Shown in pieces: positions 32,500-44,300 of a stretch of 64,000 bases of DNA. A model generated the notes under the pieces. It was not told the DNA's origin. It ran no database searches and saw nothing but the letters and a program-made list of their open reading frames with translations. Source of the DNA: Primula veris (Eukaryota > Streptophyta > Magnoliopsida > Ericales > Primulaceae); the NCBI GenBank assembly GCA_963682055.1, contig OY821740.1, positions 8,557,314 through 8,621,313 on the forward strand. Direction: 5' to 3'. A program made the translations under genes and the position numbers. How positions within the stretch are numbered: position 1 is the stretch's first letter; the number at the start of each line of letters is the position of its first letter.

Positions 32500-34574
32500 T
32501 TGATATTGTAGCATTGACCGGATGAGATATTCCCAGCTCAAAAGCCGATGCTTGATTTATAATCGCATCGCATTTGGATTCTCTTTGAGGATATATTTCG
32601 TGATTAATTCAAAATTCATGTCACTAATGCTCACTTTGAAAGACTAGTATGTGTAAAGATCACGAAAAAGACTCGTACAATTCTTGTGAAGAACTGAAGG
32701 AGTTGTTGTGGATTTATCCAACCATAAGACGGGCTATAAATATAAATGGTTATGGTTGATGCATCGACAATATGGTCACATTTTACTGGTGTCCACATAA
32801 ATGCAGCACTTCCCAAACTCTTAGACTTATCATTAAGTTGATGGCTCATGATCCACATTATCCTGAAAAGTCTAGTCGACTTGATAATGCCGAAGAGTAA
32901 GAATTGAAATTTCGATTTGTATTACTTGAATTTGGAAATTGAAATTGAACATAATGTTGATTATGTTCCGACCCAAAATGGACTCACATAAATTTTAAGC
33001 GGTTACAAATGATTGCACACGTTATTTGGTGATGCGCACCTATATATATTTCTGTGTGGGGTCACAATACATTGCATATTGCTGCATTGGTCCGTCTGAG
33101 GCCCATAGTCACTTAAAACACTAAATGCGTAACAGTTGGTTACTGATTATGAGCCAAACGCCTCATATGAACGCGTGTTTGAGTGCTTAATATTTTGATT
33201 AAGCCGCTAAAGCGTTCAAAATATGAACCTCTGAATGGGGACATAAGTCGATTATGAATCACATGCCTATCATTTGATAGAGTAAACTTAGCAAACGATC
33301 TCTTTACCACATGATATGCGAAAGTGACATCACTAAGACTGTTCTCTCTGTCCTTAGGGAGATATTTGCACGTTACCGTTGATAAGGAACGACGTGAAGT
33401 AACGTGATATAACCCACTCAGTCTTAGCTTGATCTCCAAAATTGCACTTAGTGATAAGTAAGTGCATAGACTCCCTCAAGTCTAAATAAATACCAAACAC
33501 ATTTAATGACTTTATGAGATGTCACGAGATCATTTATACCTGCTGCAAAATGCTTGCAAGGATAGACGTCCCTATCGAACGCCGTGTTTCCGTCGTAACA
33601 CGTTGCTTTGGCCGAACCCGCTAAGCAAAAGACGCTGCCGTCGACCGTCAGTCTATCGTCCTTCCCAAGATACGAGGAAGTTGACCGGTTTTTAATTCGT
33701 TCAGCCCCAGAGGTGGTGAACTGAAACTCGTTTGTTGCACGAGATTATAAAGGATCTAGGAGATGTGTGATTCCTCCTCATCCTAAGAATCTTGAAATAT
33801 CTGTCGATTATGATATCTTAGACGATATTGAAGCAAAACGAGACTGTCATCGATTACTTGTTCATATATTCGGTGACGACTGATAATATGAGAAAATTAT
33901 GACAGGAAACCATGTATCGTTGCCTGAAGTCAACCTAGAAGAGACTAGACTAATGGAAACTTGCAATCCAAGTAGATTCCTTATCGAAAGTGTGTTCAGA
34001 CTTGTAGTTCCAACACCGCCAATGTTAAACGAGTTCGTTTATTTGGTTATTCGTAAAGAAAAGTGATGAGAATAATGAGATTGTAAAATGCTCGCCTAGT
34101 AGCGCAAGGCTTCTCTCACACCTTGGAATTGATTACGAGATGTTGATTTTCTTGTAATAGACATTATAACGGCCCCCTACTTTATCAGTTTAGTAGTTTC
34201 CGAAAAACTGATTATGCAGCATGCGATTGTGGTCACAGTTTTATCTCTATAGAGATTTAGACAAAGAGATATAGATGAAGGTCCATGTGTGACTTCATGT
34301 GCTTGAATCAGGTAGTTCCTGACCATGGAACACGATCTCAATTGACTGAGATGACTATATGGATTAATATAATCCGAGCGGATGTGGTATACCCGCCTAA
34401 GTGAGTACTTGATTAGCTTGAGATACTTGAACAAGTATTATGCCCTTGCGTGTTTTATTACGCCATCCATTTTTGCATTTGCCTTCGAGATGAAGGATTT
34501 TGGAAAGACACGGTAGTGACTCGGCCTGATGATCGAGTCCCGTAAAGATTGAATTTAAGTCCATGATTCAGACT
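32500..34574 (+). mobile_element. Second Ty1/copia relic (pre-integrase to reverse transcriptase), no LTR
   Basis: From about 33005 to 34574 it aligns throughout with 1-1555 of the first relic. Further left it keeps recognisable plus-strand Pol pieces: a pre-integrase segment near 32510-32540, MVDASTIWSH near 32755-32785 and an integrase-core piece (SRLDNAEE) near 32870-32897. Frameshifts and stops are everywhere. Similarity to the first copy stops abruptly at GATTCAGACT (ends 34574 here, 1555 there). No LTR is seen on either side, so this is a truncated internal fragment. Confidence 0.88.
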
Positions 34575-34725
34575 CAACTATAGACGTTAAAAAGCACGGT
34601 ACATATCGGATTCCGGACTCTTAAATTTAGTCACTCCGTTTTTTTTCCATCCAAAACTAAACAGGTAGCTTAAACTGAACTTATTGAAAAAAATTAGATC
34701 TTGATTTTTCCGCCAAAACAAATCC

Positions 34726-34735
34726 TTTATATAAA
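34726..34735 (+). promoter_or_regulatory. TATA box upstream of the signal-peptide ORF
   Basis: TTTATATAAA lies 74-83 bp before the ATG at 34809, a plausible spacing for a plant promoter with a short leader. Confidence 0.4.
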
Positions 34736-34808
34736 CACTGTAATATAGTAATAGTACCCCCTCAAAGTCCATATAATCCAATCCATAACCGCCATTCTCA
34801 CACAAAAG

Positions 34809-35024
34809 ATGGCAACAACAATCATCATCTTCTTGATCATCACCTTCTCCCACTTCCCATCTCTCCTCTCATCCTCGTCCTCCGCCATCTCCGCCTCCCA
34901 AACCCTCAACCTCCACGGAGGCTACTCCATCACAGCCTCTTCTCTCTCCTCCACCTCCCTCCACTTCCCACGCTACATTAAGACAATTGTTGATGTTTTG
35001 TGTTTGTTGACTAGTCACATATAG
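34809..35024 (+). CDS. Short signal-peptide ORF, possibly a truncated gene
   Basis: The 71-residue frame starts MATTIIIFLIITFSHFPSLL, which looks like a secretory signal peptide, followed by a Ser-rich stretch ending near SLHFPRY. Up to about 34975 the DNA is C-rich and unlike the AT-rich surroundings, as expected for coding sequence. After that it becomes AT-rich and the frame soon stops. The gene may be the 5' end of a secreted-protein gene cut short, squeezed between a copia relic (ending 34574) and a Mutator-like element (starting 35106). I do not recognise the family. Confidence 0.35.
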   Translation: MATTIIIFLIITFSHFPSLLSSSSSAISASQTLNLHGGYSITASSLSSTSLHFPRYIKTIVDVLCLLTSHI

Positions 35025-35105
35025 ATGTGATTGTAAATTAATATACTTATTTCATTTTTAAGTATATATGTGAAAAATTATGTATTGATAGAAATAAACT
35101 AAATC

Positions 35106-35595
35106 GGGTTATTTACCAAAATATTGTTGTTGAAGAAACTATTTCCTAAACTATGGTCATTTCGAAACTATTTCTCAATTTATGGTTGTTCTGTTTCAAC
35201 ATGATCCCACTCATTTTCAGAATCATTCTAAAAATTCCACATAATTCTAACTAATAACCTTAGAGTACCTAAATAATACTAATGGTAATATAATAACTTG
35301 GTAATACATGAGAATAACCATGTAGCACAATATTTTTTCATTTGGTCGTTGTAACTACTAAAAAAAAAAAGTATTTCTCAATATTAAATAAGACACACGT
35401 CTAATCATTTGTAATATAAAAAAAAACATTCCTACCATTCATTAAATTGATTTCTAACACTTTTACTTTTTTATAAAAATAAAAACGAAAACCTGAAATA
35501 AGAAAAAAAAAATGCAATAAGTTATCGTATGTAACTACATAGCTTATAGATATTAAATATGTGCTATTTGACCGAAACCGTAAATATGCACTTTT
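35106..35595 (+). repeat. Left long terminal inverted repeat of the MULE
   Basis: It pairs by eye with the reverse complement of 37231-37706 through to the inner GAAACCGTAAATATGC block near 35574-35590. Small indels and substitutions show that the arms have aged independently. Confidence 0.85.
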
Positions 35596-35780
35596 TAATC
35601 AAATGTCAAGTTTAATATTCTAGTGGAATATTAGTTGGATGATTAAATTTCGTTTAAAGTATATTGTTTAGATTAAATTTTATTTAAAATATATTATATA
35701 TATGTTGAACCATGAGTTCAATAATTGATTTTGATTATAAGTGTAATTATGATTTAATAATTTTACAATTCGATGATATC

Positions 35781-35923
35781 ATGTTTGATCTTTTCCAAAA
35801 ACAGAAAATGTATATTTCAGGTCTTAAAATGATAAAACACTTAATAATGAAGCCAACGATTCAAACGGAAGTCAATTCGGAGTCCGAACGAACAAATTAC
35901 AACTGTTTCAAAAAGTAGAAAAA
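35781..35923 (+). repeat. Dispersed ORF-like repeat, copy 1 (inside the MULE)
   Basis: This 143-bp block is closely similar to the reverse complement of 55370-55510. Both copies stay open in the same frame (visible MFDLF, MYISGLKMI, SESER) and reach a TAG at the same place. I do not recognise the peptide. It probably belongs to an uncharacterised mobile element. Confidence 0.65.
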
Positions 35924-35934
35924 ATCAGTGCAGA

Positions 35935-36105
35935 AATCTCAATCCATCGAGATATAGTCTGATCGGTCGAAATGGTCCAAAAATGTTCCAGTGAATCTCG
36001 ATCCATCGAGATACAGTCCGATCGATTGAAACTATAGTAAGTACAAAGTTTTCAAGAAATCTTGATCCATCGAGATTCAGCCCGATCGATCGAGATTTAG
36101 TCCGT
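35935..36105 (+). repeat. Three-copy tandem repeat rich in CGATC/ATCGAG
   Basis: Three imperfect copies begin near 35936, 35995 and 36057. Each reads AATCT(C/T)(A/G)ATCCATCGAGAT and then A(G)TC(C/T)GATCG(A/G)T(C/T)GA. Each unit is internally palindromic around ATCGAT/CGAG words. Confidence 0.65.
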
Positions 36106-36289
36106 TTCAAAAAGGTTGTTTTTTGTTTTTTCGAAAATAAGCCATTACCTATTCTATAATACACCCAACAACTCTAAACGGTCATCTAGGGACCAATAGA
36201 TATTTTGTTTATTCAAATACACCACAATCACTCTCCAAAACACACTAATCACTATCCATCAATCTCTATATATTTTAAACACAAAAAAA

Positions 36290-36953
36290 GTACATTGTTG
36301 AACAAAAAAGCTTAAAAAGGGAAAAAACGAGGAGAAAAGTGATCAAGCTCAAACAAAATAAAAAACTCACCAATTAGCTTATTTAGAAGCAATAAAATAG
36401 TGAGTGTGATTATATTGTTATAACAAAATTGTAAAGAGGAAACTTATAAGTTCAATTATGAGTGGATGTTTGGGTAGAAGCTTTTAACACAAAGTGTTGG
36501 TTAAAAGTTCTAGGTTAAACACTTGGATACTCATAGATTGACGGGCAGTCGTTGACTCGCATTTTGTGTACTGTTATACTTGTATCAAGATTGTATCATT
36601 GGATAAAGGGTGAGCAAATCAGTTGATTAGCTTGATAGGACTTGTAATCTTAGGAAGAAAATTATAGTAAAATACTCGGTAGCGTGAATACCGAGGAGAG
36701 GATGTATGTGAGTTTGCCAAAACATTATATATCGTGGTGTCAATCTCTTCTCTTACTATTTAGTTTTCGCAACTTATATTATTTGTAATTGTGCGCATGT
36801 TTCAATTTATTCATAGATTATCATCACATATTTATTGTCGCAAATATATACTGAATTAGTTGGGTTGTTAGTTGCGCTTAAAATTTTATTTTCGTGAAAA
36901 ACGCTTAAAAGATTATTCAGCCTCCTCTAAACTTTAGCCGTACTGGCCAACAA
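36290..36953 (+). repeat. LTR-like segment nested in the MULE
   Basis: The 3' part, with a GGTAGCGTGAATACCGAGGA stretch near 36680 and a CCTCCTCTAAACTTTAG stretch near 36922-36938, ending in GGCCAACA, resembles the 3' end of plant Sirevirus-type copia LTRs. A possible TGTTGAAC start is at 36296. No target duplication was confirmed, so it may be a fragment rather than a solo LTR. Confidence 0.4.
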
Positions 36954-37230
36954 TATACATGTATGTATGGCTTATTAACCTCTAACAATTGTATGACTGT
37001 AATGACTCAATTAGCTAGATTTTGGGTAACATTTGATTGAGTAAAATGTTTGTTCAGGTTTTTTTTTCTTAGCTTTTTCTATAACCTATTTAAATTTCGG
37101 GTAGTCGGAATCCATAAATCACCTATGTATATATAGTTTCATTTTTCTTATCTATTAATTATAAACTTATGAAAAGTCATTCATGACATAGTTTATAAAA
37201 ATTCATGAAGATCCCAAGCTTATTTTTATC

Positions 37231-37706
37231 AAAAAGGGCATATTTACGGTTTCAGTCAAATAGTGTATACTTAATATCTATACGATAACTTACTGCATTT
37301 TTTTTTCTTATTTTCGGTTTTCGTTTTTATTTATATAAAAAGTGAAAGGGTTAGAAATTAATTTAATGAATGGTAGGAATGCTTCTTTTTTAAATTACAA
37401 ATGATTAGATGTGTATCTTATTTAATATTAAAAAAATATTTAGTTACAATGACTTAATGAAAAAATATTGTCCTACATAGTTATTGTCAATTTGTCATGT
37501 ATTACGAAGTTATTATATTACCATAACCATTAGTATTATATAGGTAATCTAAGGTTATTAGTTAGAAGTATGTGGATTTTTTAGAATGATTTTGAAAATG
37601 AGTGGGATCATGTTGAAATAGAACAACTATATATTGTGAAATAGTTTCGAAATGACCATAGTTTGAGAAATAGTTTCTCCAACAACAATATGTTGGTAAA
37701 AAACTC
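37231..37706 (-). repeat. Right long terminal inverted repeat of the MULE
   Basis: It is the reverse complement of 35106-35595, starting at the inner GCATATTTACGGTTTC block (37239-37254) and ending at GGTAAAAAACTC next to the target duplication. Confidence 0.85.
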
Positions 37707-37716
37707 AAACTAAATC

Positions 37717-38335
37717 CGAAAAGATGATATTATAATAATGTTTAGATCAGAAGAAAAAAAAACTAATCCTTGAAAAATGTATTGCAAGCGTAAATTTGCC
37801 AAAGTAAATATTTTAAGTTTCCAAAGCACGTGATACCGATTGTTAAACATCTATAGGACACCATACAAATTATGTATTTTCCTTGAAAAATGTATAAAAA
37901 ACCTTAAAGTTTGCTATTTGCTATTCCTGTATTGAGATTTAATTTTACTAATTTGTTTGACTAATGATTTTAAACATTATACAATCTTAATGAGTATATA
38001 ATTATAATAAAGACAATACATATCCATCAATACGTTATGCTTCCAAATGTAAATGAAGAATGAACATTACTGATCAACCGATAATATAATAACATCGTAT
38101 TAAACTCAAATTTCCCACACTAATTTACCGATATCTTTCCTCCTTATGTACTTGATAAGATCTAAAAAAAAAAGAAAAATGTACTTGATACGATCTCACA
38201 AATAAGTAAAACACATCAGCTCGAAAAGATTAATTATATTGTCCAACAATGGTAACATTAAGCCATGAAACAAGAATTGCCACTTGCTAACATTCAGCAA
38301 AGGTTTCCTTAAAAGGAAAAAATTATAAAAGAAAC
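37717..38335. other. Intergenic, AT-rich; 3' flank of the aspartic protease gene
   Basis: Nothing coding is seen. The part adjoining 38336 is presumably the protease 3' UTR. Confidence 0.5.
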
Positions 38336-39640
38336 TTATGAATGCTGTAATGATCCACATACAGTAGGCTGGAACGACACAGTTTTCTTAACGAGATCAT
38401 AACCGACCTTGTAATTTATCTGAGCGATATTTCCGAAAATACCAACATCTGAATGTGTAAAAGCAAGGCAAGTTACATCATCACCCGTTTCTATGAAAGT
38501 ATTTACTGGCTTTAATTCAATGCTGGCATCAGTAAAATGTGCCGTAATGGTGGGGAACACAGGCTTATCGCTAACTCTATAACATAGATTTAAAGTCTCT
38601 ATAGGATCTTCGACCGTTTTATTTCCCATAGCTTTCTTTACTAACGACTCAAATTCGGTATAGGCACTAGGCGGAAGATAAGTCAAGGTTGTCCCCGAGT
38701 CTATAATAATATTCCCAATATCAGATGGGGAGTTGACAACCTTTATTCTATCTTTTCCAACAGACAGAGCTTCTAACGTGAGCAGGTACAACGTTTTCAT
38801 TGTTTTATTAGTAATTATGGGAGTGGACACAACCTTAGGACCTGAAACAATTGAACGTTTTCCAAAATGAATTTTGCTAGATTTTTTCTTATCAGAAAAC
38901 ATAGGTACCAAGCAATAGGAGAACCTTCCGTTTATAGTAGAATTTAATTGAGCAATAAGAGACTCAGACCCACCCCCAAGGCCGACTAAACCAGATCCAT
39001 CATCATTGAATAAACCACCGCTTTGTGAACCACAACCAAAGATAATTTTAGGAAAAGAAATGGGGCGATGTTTTATGGAATTAAAAGTGAGTTTTTCAGA
39101 AGCAAGAGTTCCCTTACTATAGGATCCATCACCATAAAAAATGGAATATTGACATGTACCGCCTACACTGCAATTTTGACTTGTTAGACTGCGGCATGTG
39201 CGGGAATTACAAGGAAATTCTTTGTATGTCGAGGATTTTTTTGGATTGAAAAGAGGTGCTTTTTGCTTATAACAGTGAGGACAAGGTTCACACTGAGTCC
39301 AAGTAAGGTCGCTACCCGTGTCAGCAATAGCAAAGAAATTGAATGTTGGAGTACCGAGAGTTATTTCCATCATATAGGCTCCACTTGAGGGGATTACCTT
39401 GCTATAAACTGAGTCTGATTTTTTAGCAATCGATTTAAAATAATTTGTGCGATCATGAGAACGTTTAAAGCAATTTCTTAGGTGTTCGAAAGAAGTTAGG
39501 GAAGGGTTGTGGAATGGAGATGCGGGAGAGTCTCTGTGGATTAAGTCGACGGTAAATCCATAATCATCAGCTTGAGAGGGGGACAGAACAGAGAGAACGG
39601 TAATAAAAAATCGGAGGGCTACGGAAAATATGGTTGACAT
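38336..39640 (-). CDS. CDR1-like (A1 family) aspartic protease
   Basis: This is a secreted pepsin-fold protease of the plant CDR1/nodulin-41-like group, and intronless as usual for them. With the start at 39640 it has 434 residues. It has a signal peptide (MSTIFSVALRFFITVLSVL...SQA) and a short prosegment (VDLIHRDSPASPF). The first catalytic aspartate is in DTGSDLTW (D107), followed by a plant-specific cysteine-rich insert (CEPCPHC, CNSRTC, C). The flap motif YGDGS and the second aspartate in IIDSGTT (D314) follow. The frame is open upstream to an ATG at 39727, but a TATA box lies between the two ATGs, and the shorter form gives a normal signal peptide. CDR1 itself works in apoplastic defence signalling, but the exact role here is not known. 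Confidence 0.9.
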   Translation of the reverse strand: MSTIFSVALRFFITVLSVLSPSQADDYGFTVDLIHRDSPASPFHNPSLTSFEHLRNCFKRSHDRTNYFKSIAKKSDSVYSKVIPSSGAYMMEITLGTPTFNFFAIADTGSDLTWTQCEPCPHCYKQKAPLFNPKKSSTYKEFPCNSRTCRSLTSQNCSVGGTCQYSIFYGDGSYSKGTLASEKLTFNSIKHRPISFPKIIFGCGSQSGGLFNDDGSGLVGLGGGSESLIAQLNSTINGRFSYCLVPMFSDKKKSSKIHFGKRSIVSGPKVVSTPIITNKTMKTLYLLTLEALSVGKDRIKVVNSPSDIGNIIIDSGTTLTYLPPSAYTEFESLVKKAMGNKTVEDPIETLNLCYRVSDKPVFPTITAHFTDASIELKPVNTFIETGDDVTCLAFTHSDVGIFGNIAQINYKVGYDLVKKTVSFQPTVCGSLQHS

Positions 39641-39683
39641 GGCTTGTTTGGGTGATGAAAATAAGTGTTTAATCAGTTGGGGA

Positions 39684-39693
39684 TTATATATAG
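39684..39693 (-). promoter_or_regulatory. TATA box of the aspartic protease gene
   Basis: The minus strand reads TATATATAA about 45-53 bp upstream of the ATG at 39640. It lies inside the longer open frame, which argues that the ATG at 39727 is not used. Confidence 0.6.
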
Positions 39694-39727
39694 GCAGTAA
39701 GATGGTGTTTGAATGAAGAAAAGGCAA

Positions 39728-41041
39728 AAAGCATTTAATTTGATTCTATGAATATTACTAGTATTACATAGGCAATTGTTAACGCCGAGTAATAAAAATT
39801 CATTAATGCTTGAGTAGTAATGTTTCTCATCATAATCTGCTTGAAATTAAATATAAAGGGAAATGAAATTTTTTAGAATAGTAAAAATAGGTAATGGAGT
39901 AAGCAAAATCAAATAATCAATTTCTGTGTTTGAGAGAGATCTTCTTTGAATGCAGATTTATTACCAGCATTGAAAGATATCCCTATAATCTTTTATAGGA
40001 CTATGAAAAGACAAAACAGTCTTATTTTTTAGAAATATTAAGTAGCTCGGATTACAAATGGCATATTATCATTCATAAACTTGTTCCGTGTACTAATGCA
40101 ATTTGCCACTCAAATTACATATTGCCATGCTTCGATATCTAATCACAGTCACTTGGTAAGATCAGAAACCATACTAAAGCAGGTAATTAGCATAAAATCC
40201 CAGCCTACGTACTGCTTCTGGTTCTTCCTGGACAATTTCCAAGCCTCTAGTCATTTTAAGTTTCTTTTAGTTTTAAGACCTTAATAAATGTTTATTTGAA
40301 GTGTACTCACAGAAAAACAAGTATACGAGTAACAACTCTTCTGTTTCTGTATTGAACAGGTAACCGATCAAATATAGCAAAACTATTTTCCTTTCTTAAA
40401 TGTATGCCGTGAATCCTTTCAGGGTACTATAAACTCAACTAGCCATTGGTAAATTTCATCAGTGTACTAATGTAAAAAATAAATAAAAAATCTCTTCAGT
40501 TAGAGTGTACAAATTAATGCAAAATAGTTAAAATATTATAACAACTGACCATAACCTCTTCTCGGTTGATAGAACATGACCGCGGTTCATACATGCACCT
40601 AAGATGGTAATATATCGGGTGTATACTGTTCAGACCGATTGCAGTGGAGATTTTTGTTCAACCCAGTGGAATTTTAACACCAGTCTTATCAAATTCAGGT
40701 AAAATTAGATTAATCCTAACCAAAAGCAATGACCGATCCGGGCATCGGGCCAAATTAGATTCAAATCTAATGAATAGATTGGAACTGTACCAGTTCATTC
40801 CTTGGCTCTTATTGTCAAATTAATCTCAGTTTCTTCCATTCTGTGGTAACAAAAGTTCACCAAAACGGGAAAATCGTGCGGTTTTATGAAACCATGTGCC
40901 ATAGAAGTAGAACAAAAATGAAGCACTGCATGGTGCTATACTGCTATGCGATTATGCAGTATAATAATATCATAGTTCAAGTTTAAATATCTTTTTTAAT
41001 TGAAATTTAATACCAAAAGAATGGTATTAAAAATTCCAACA
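39728..41041. other. Intergenic; no gene recognised
   Basis: It includes the upstream region of the protease gene. No frame with domain character was found. Confidence 0.5.
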
Positions 41042-41324
41042 GGTAGAAGCTGAAGCTCTACTATATGGGTTAAAAATGTGCTATTCTATGAACTTGGAAA
41101 ATGTACTGGTAGAAACGGATTGTAAAAGTTTGGTGGACAGGAATGTCAAGAAAGCCTGGGAGGATATCAAAGAATTATTAGGGCAAGTGAGTAATTCAAT
41201 AACTCACATTTGGAGAGAACAGAATGTTGCTGCAGATTTATTAGCCAAATTGGGTTTAATTGGTATTTCTGATATTATGTCGAATGAAAGAGAATTACCT
41301 AAAAAGATCTATGGAAGTTACTGA
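41042..41324 (+). pseudogene. RNase H-like (RVT_3) domain fragment
   Basis: The frame runs from just after a CCAACAG acceptor-like site through VEAEALLYGLKMCYSMNL, VETDCKSLVD and ITHIWREQNVAADLLAKLG. These match the second half of the plant RNase H-like domain found in LINE-type polyproteins and derived genes (acidic E, D and the final D present). The tail RELPKKIYG followed by a stop resembles the C-terminus of such proteins. Nothing upstream continues it, so it is a truncated relic or an orphan last exon. Confidence 0.65.
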
Positions 41325-44300
41325 TTTACTGCATGGATCATTGTGGACTAGTAAATTTTTAGAAGGCGTTGAGGGCTCGAGTTGAAGGATAAATGAACCT
41401 GGCGAAGCAAGTACTAACTTTTAAGTTTTAAGTACTTGATGATTGGCTTCTTTGTATGTTTTTAATGTTTCCCCCTTCAGCTAGTTGCTAAAATTTTGAT
41501 ATAAAAGCTATAACAAATTGTGGAAGTTTGTTTCTATTAAACCTTGGTAGTTATAGGACTATCGGCTAGTAAGTATTTGTAAGCAGAAATCTTATAAGCT
41601 GGCTTATCCTTTGTATCAGGGCCTAAGTACGTACAGTACCGAGTGTTTGGCTTGTATGTACTATGTAGTATGTTATAGTAAGTAGCGTACTTATAAGTCG
41701 GCTTATCTTTTGCTTTTAATGGTTGATGCTTTGTTGTATTCTGGGTATGGTCCCAAAATCTTATATTAGATTAATGAGGTCAATAAAGTTGATATTGTTA
41801 TTAGTGAAATAAAATATCGTCCAAAATGTACTATCCGATGACAAGTGCATGATAACATATACTTGTAGCACACATAATTACAGCTCACATGATTACAAAA
41901 AATAAATAAAAAATTACAGTTGACATAATAAATTAAGTGGGAGAGGATTGTAAATTTGCACTTTGGGTTGACCATAGAATATATTGTAAATTGTTTCACT
42001 TTGAAGTACTATATTTTCCAAGTTTGACAATATATTTGTACACCAAGAGTATATTTTACTGATATATATTAATAGATAAAGGATTTGTGGAGTGGAAAAT
42101 ATAATACATTCTGCGTGAGATAATATTGTTTGTGGGAGTATGTATTTGTTTCTTTACTATTCAACTAAAGACTGAATTATGTAGACATCTCCACAATTTT
42201 CTGAATATTTATATTTGAATGCTTTTTTGAACTCTTTTAATCTGGTTACTATTGGGAACAAATTTTCTCAAGTTATTTTGGTCAGATTATTATCAGCCTA
42301 TCTGTTTTTTCATATAAATTTGTATTTTTTTTATTTATATTTTTGTAAATCAACGTATTGTTTTATTTCTAAAATGTTTTGTTCAAAAAAATCTATAAAA
42401 TTTGACGTTTTATATATTTTTTAATATTTAATTGTTTTGTTGACAATTTATAAGCTAGTAATATTAATAAATACCTCCAAAAAATACAAAACGATAAATT
42501 TTATTTATTTTTTTGGAAAATCGGGTCGGGATTCATCCCTACACCCGATCCCTATCCTGAGAGTACTCGGGTCGGGACAAATCCCGACCTTTTCGGAACG
42601 GGTCGAGACAAAATCAAGTCGGGAGCAGGACGGGGTCGGGACGGGTCGGGATTTACGGATTTTTTTCCGATCCCTATTCTGAATAGCCCATGCAGCTATG
42701 TAAGTACATCATCATACGATGGGACCGAAGCAAACAATTCTCTAAGATAAAAACTATGTACTCTAGTTTTACTGTAACGTGCACCTCTCTCAATACCATA
42801 AAGAAGGTTAAACCCTAGTTGAAGTATTGTTTCATAGTTTAAATGATTTGATAGCTAGCTAGATACCAGCACGATTTGCCTAATTTTAGTTTTGTTAGTC
42901 TTTTATATGTAAATATACAAAATAAGAGAGTCAGTTTATATATACCTTGTATCGCTTATTGTATATTGTTGATTGAATTTTAGGCAAGTTTCGAATTTAT
43001 TAATTATGTTATTTATATATGTTTATAGTATTTCTTTACATCTTTTGGTTGAATTTGGTAGAAAGAAGGTTAAATCATGTTGAAGCTATTTACTGTAGTT
43101 TCATAATTTTTAATGATTATACCAACACGATGGTGACTTTGGAAAATAAGGTGAGAATAAAATAAACAAGGAGAAAGGAAATATCACTTTTAACTTTATG
43201 TTTTTAGTAGTAATATATATGCAGTTTAACTTGAGTAAGCTATTAAGCTTGTTTTCCTTTTTTATTGTGACATATGAATGCACCAATTATCCACAGACCA
43301 CATTAGCCAGAGTGCTCGGTAGAAGACCGAATAATGCTCGGTAGAAACACGCATTTGAGTTTTTTGATATTAAGTAAGTATATATCAATCGATGATTGTG
43401 TAATTTCACGAGGTACTAATGAAGTTCTCAAGTAAGTTTAGTAAAATAGAAAGAAATCATGTGGAAGCAAACAAGCTTTTACGTACACGAGTTCAACGAT
43501 AAACCCCGTGAGTTGTTGAGAGCAAAAACACATCGTCTGAATCGGACGTTCACATTGTAACTATGATGGTCAGGCTCCCAGTAGTTTTGAAGATGATGAT
43601 CATAGATGATTGAACAATGTACAAGTTAGAGAACCTTAATTTTTAAGAGATTTAAGAGTATTGGTCAATATTAATACGCGTGATGCAGTGATCTAGTAGA
43701 AAATTATAAGAAACGAGTGGATTGAGAAAAAAAGAGTTCTTACGATCTGATAAACACAATTAGCCACAATAAATAGGATTACACTAACAAAGTAACAAAA
43801 TATAAAACTAATAATACTACGTACCTTTGTATTGTTATTACAGCTAGCATTTAAGTTGTAAAGAAATGCAAAGGTTATATACCAATATACCAACATTGAC
43901 CCAAATATCGTGTCCACGTTATAAGATGCACTCGTATAATGACCCCTATCCTGATTATAATATAAAATACTATGATGTTTCAGTGTTTTTGTACTATACA
44001 ATTAACGCTATATTATTATAGTCCATTTTTATTTTAATTTCAAAACTGACACCTAATCGCTACGTAATAATGCGATATTAATTTGGTTATGACCCAACCT
44101 ATTTTTGTTTTCTTCAAAATTGACACTTAACAGTATTCATAAACTTACCTTAATCATCGTTAAATTAGAAAATAGACGATTAGATGATTTTTTTTTAATA
44201 AATAATTTATTTTTTCTATTTTAAACAAATTGGAATTTGATAAATTAAAAACAAATTGTACAACACACTAAAAATCCAAATAAAAATATACAATCCCAAG

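Larger units (their letters stand above)
35106..37706. mobile_element. Mutator-like (MULE) non-autonomous element with ~480-bp inverted termini
   Basis: The 2601-bp element is bounded by AAACTAAATC on both sides (35096-35105 and 37707-37716), a 10-bp direct repeat of the size made by Mutator transposition. The termini GGGTTATTTACCAA and GAGTTTTTTACCAA (right end read in reverse) match at 12 of 14 bases. The inverted similarity continues for almost 500 bp on each side. No transposase frame is present. The interior holds other repeats and an LTR-like stretch, so it is a non-autonomous carrier or has nested insertions. Confidence 0.85.

Noticed and set aside
32631..32858. Minus-strand 75-codon frame
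   Set aside because: It is opposite the integrase relic of the second copia copy.
36296..36953. Complete solo LTR with target duplication
   Set aside because: The 3' half looks LTR-like but I could not match five flanking bases on both sides, so only an LTR-like segment is claimed.
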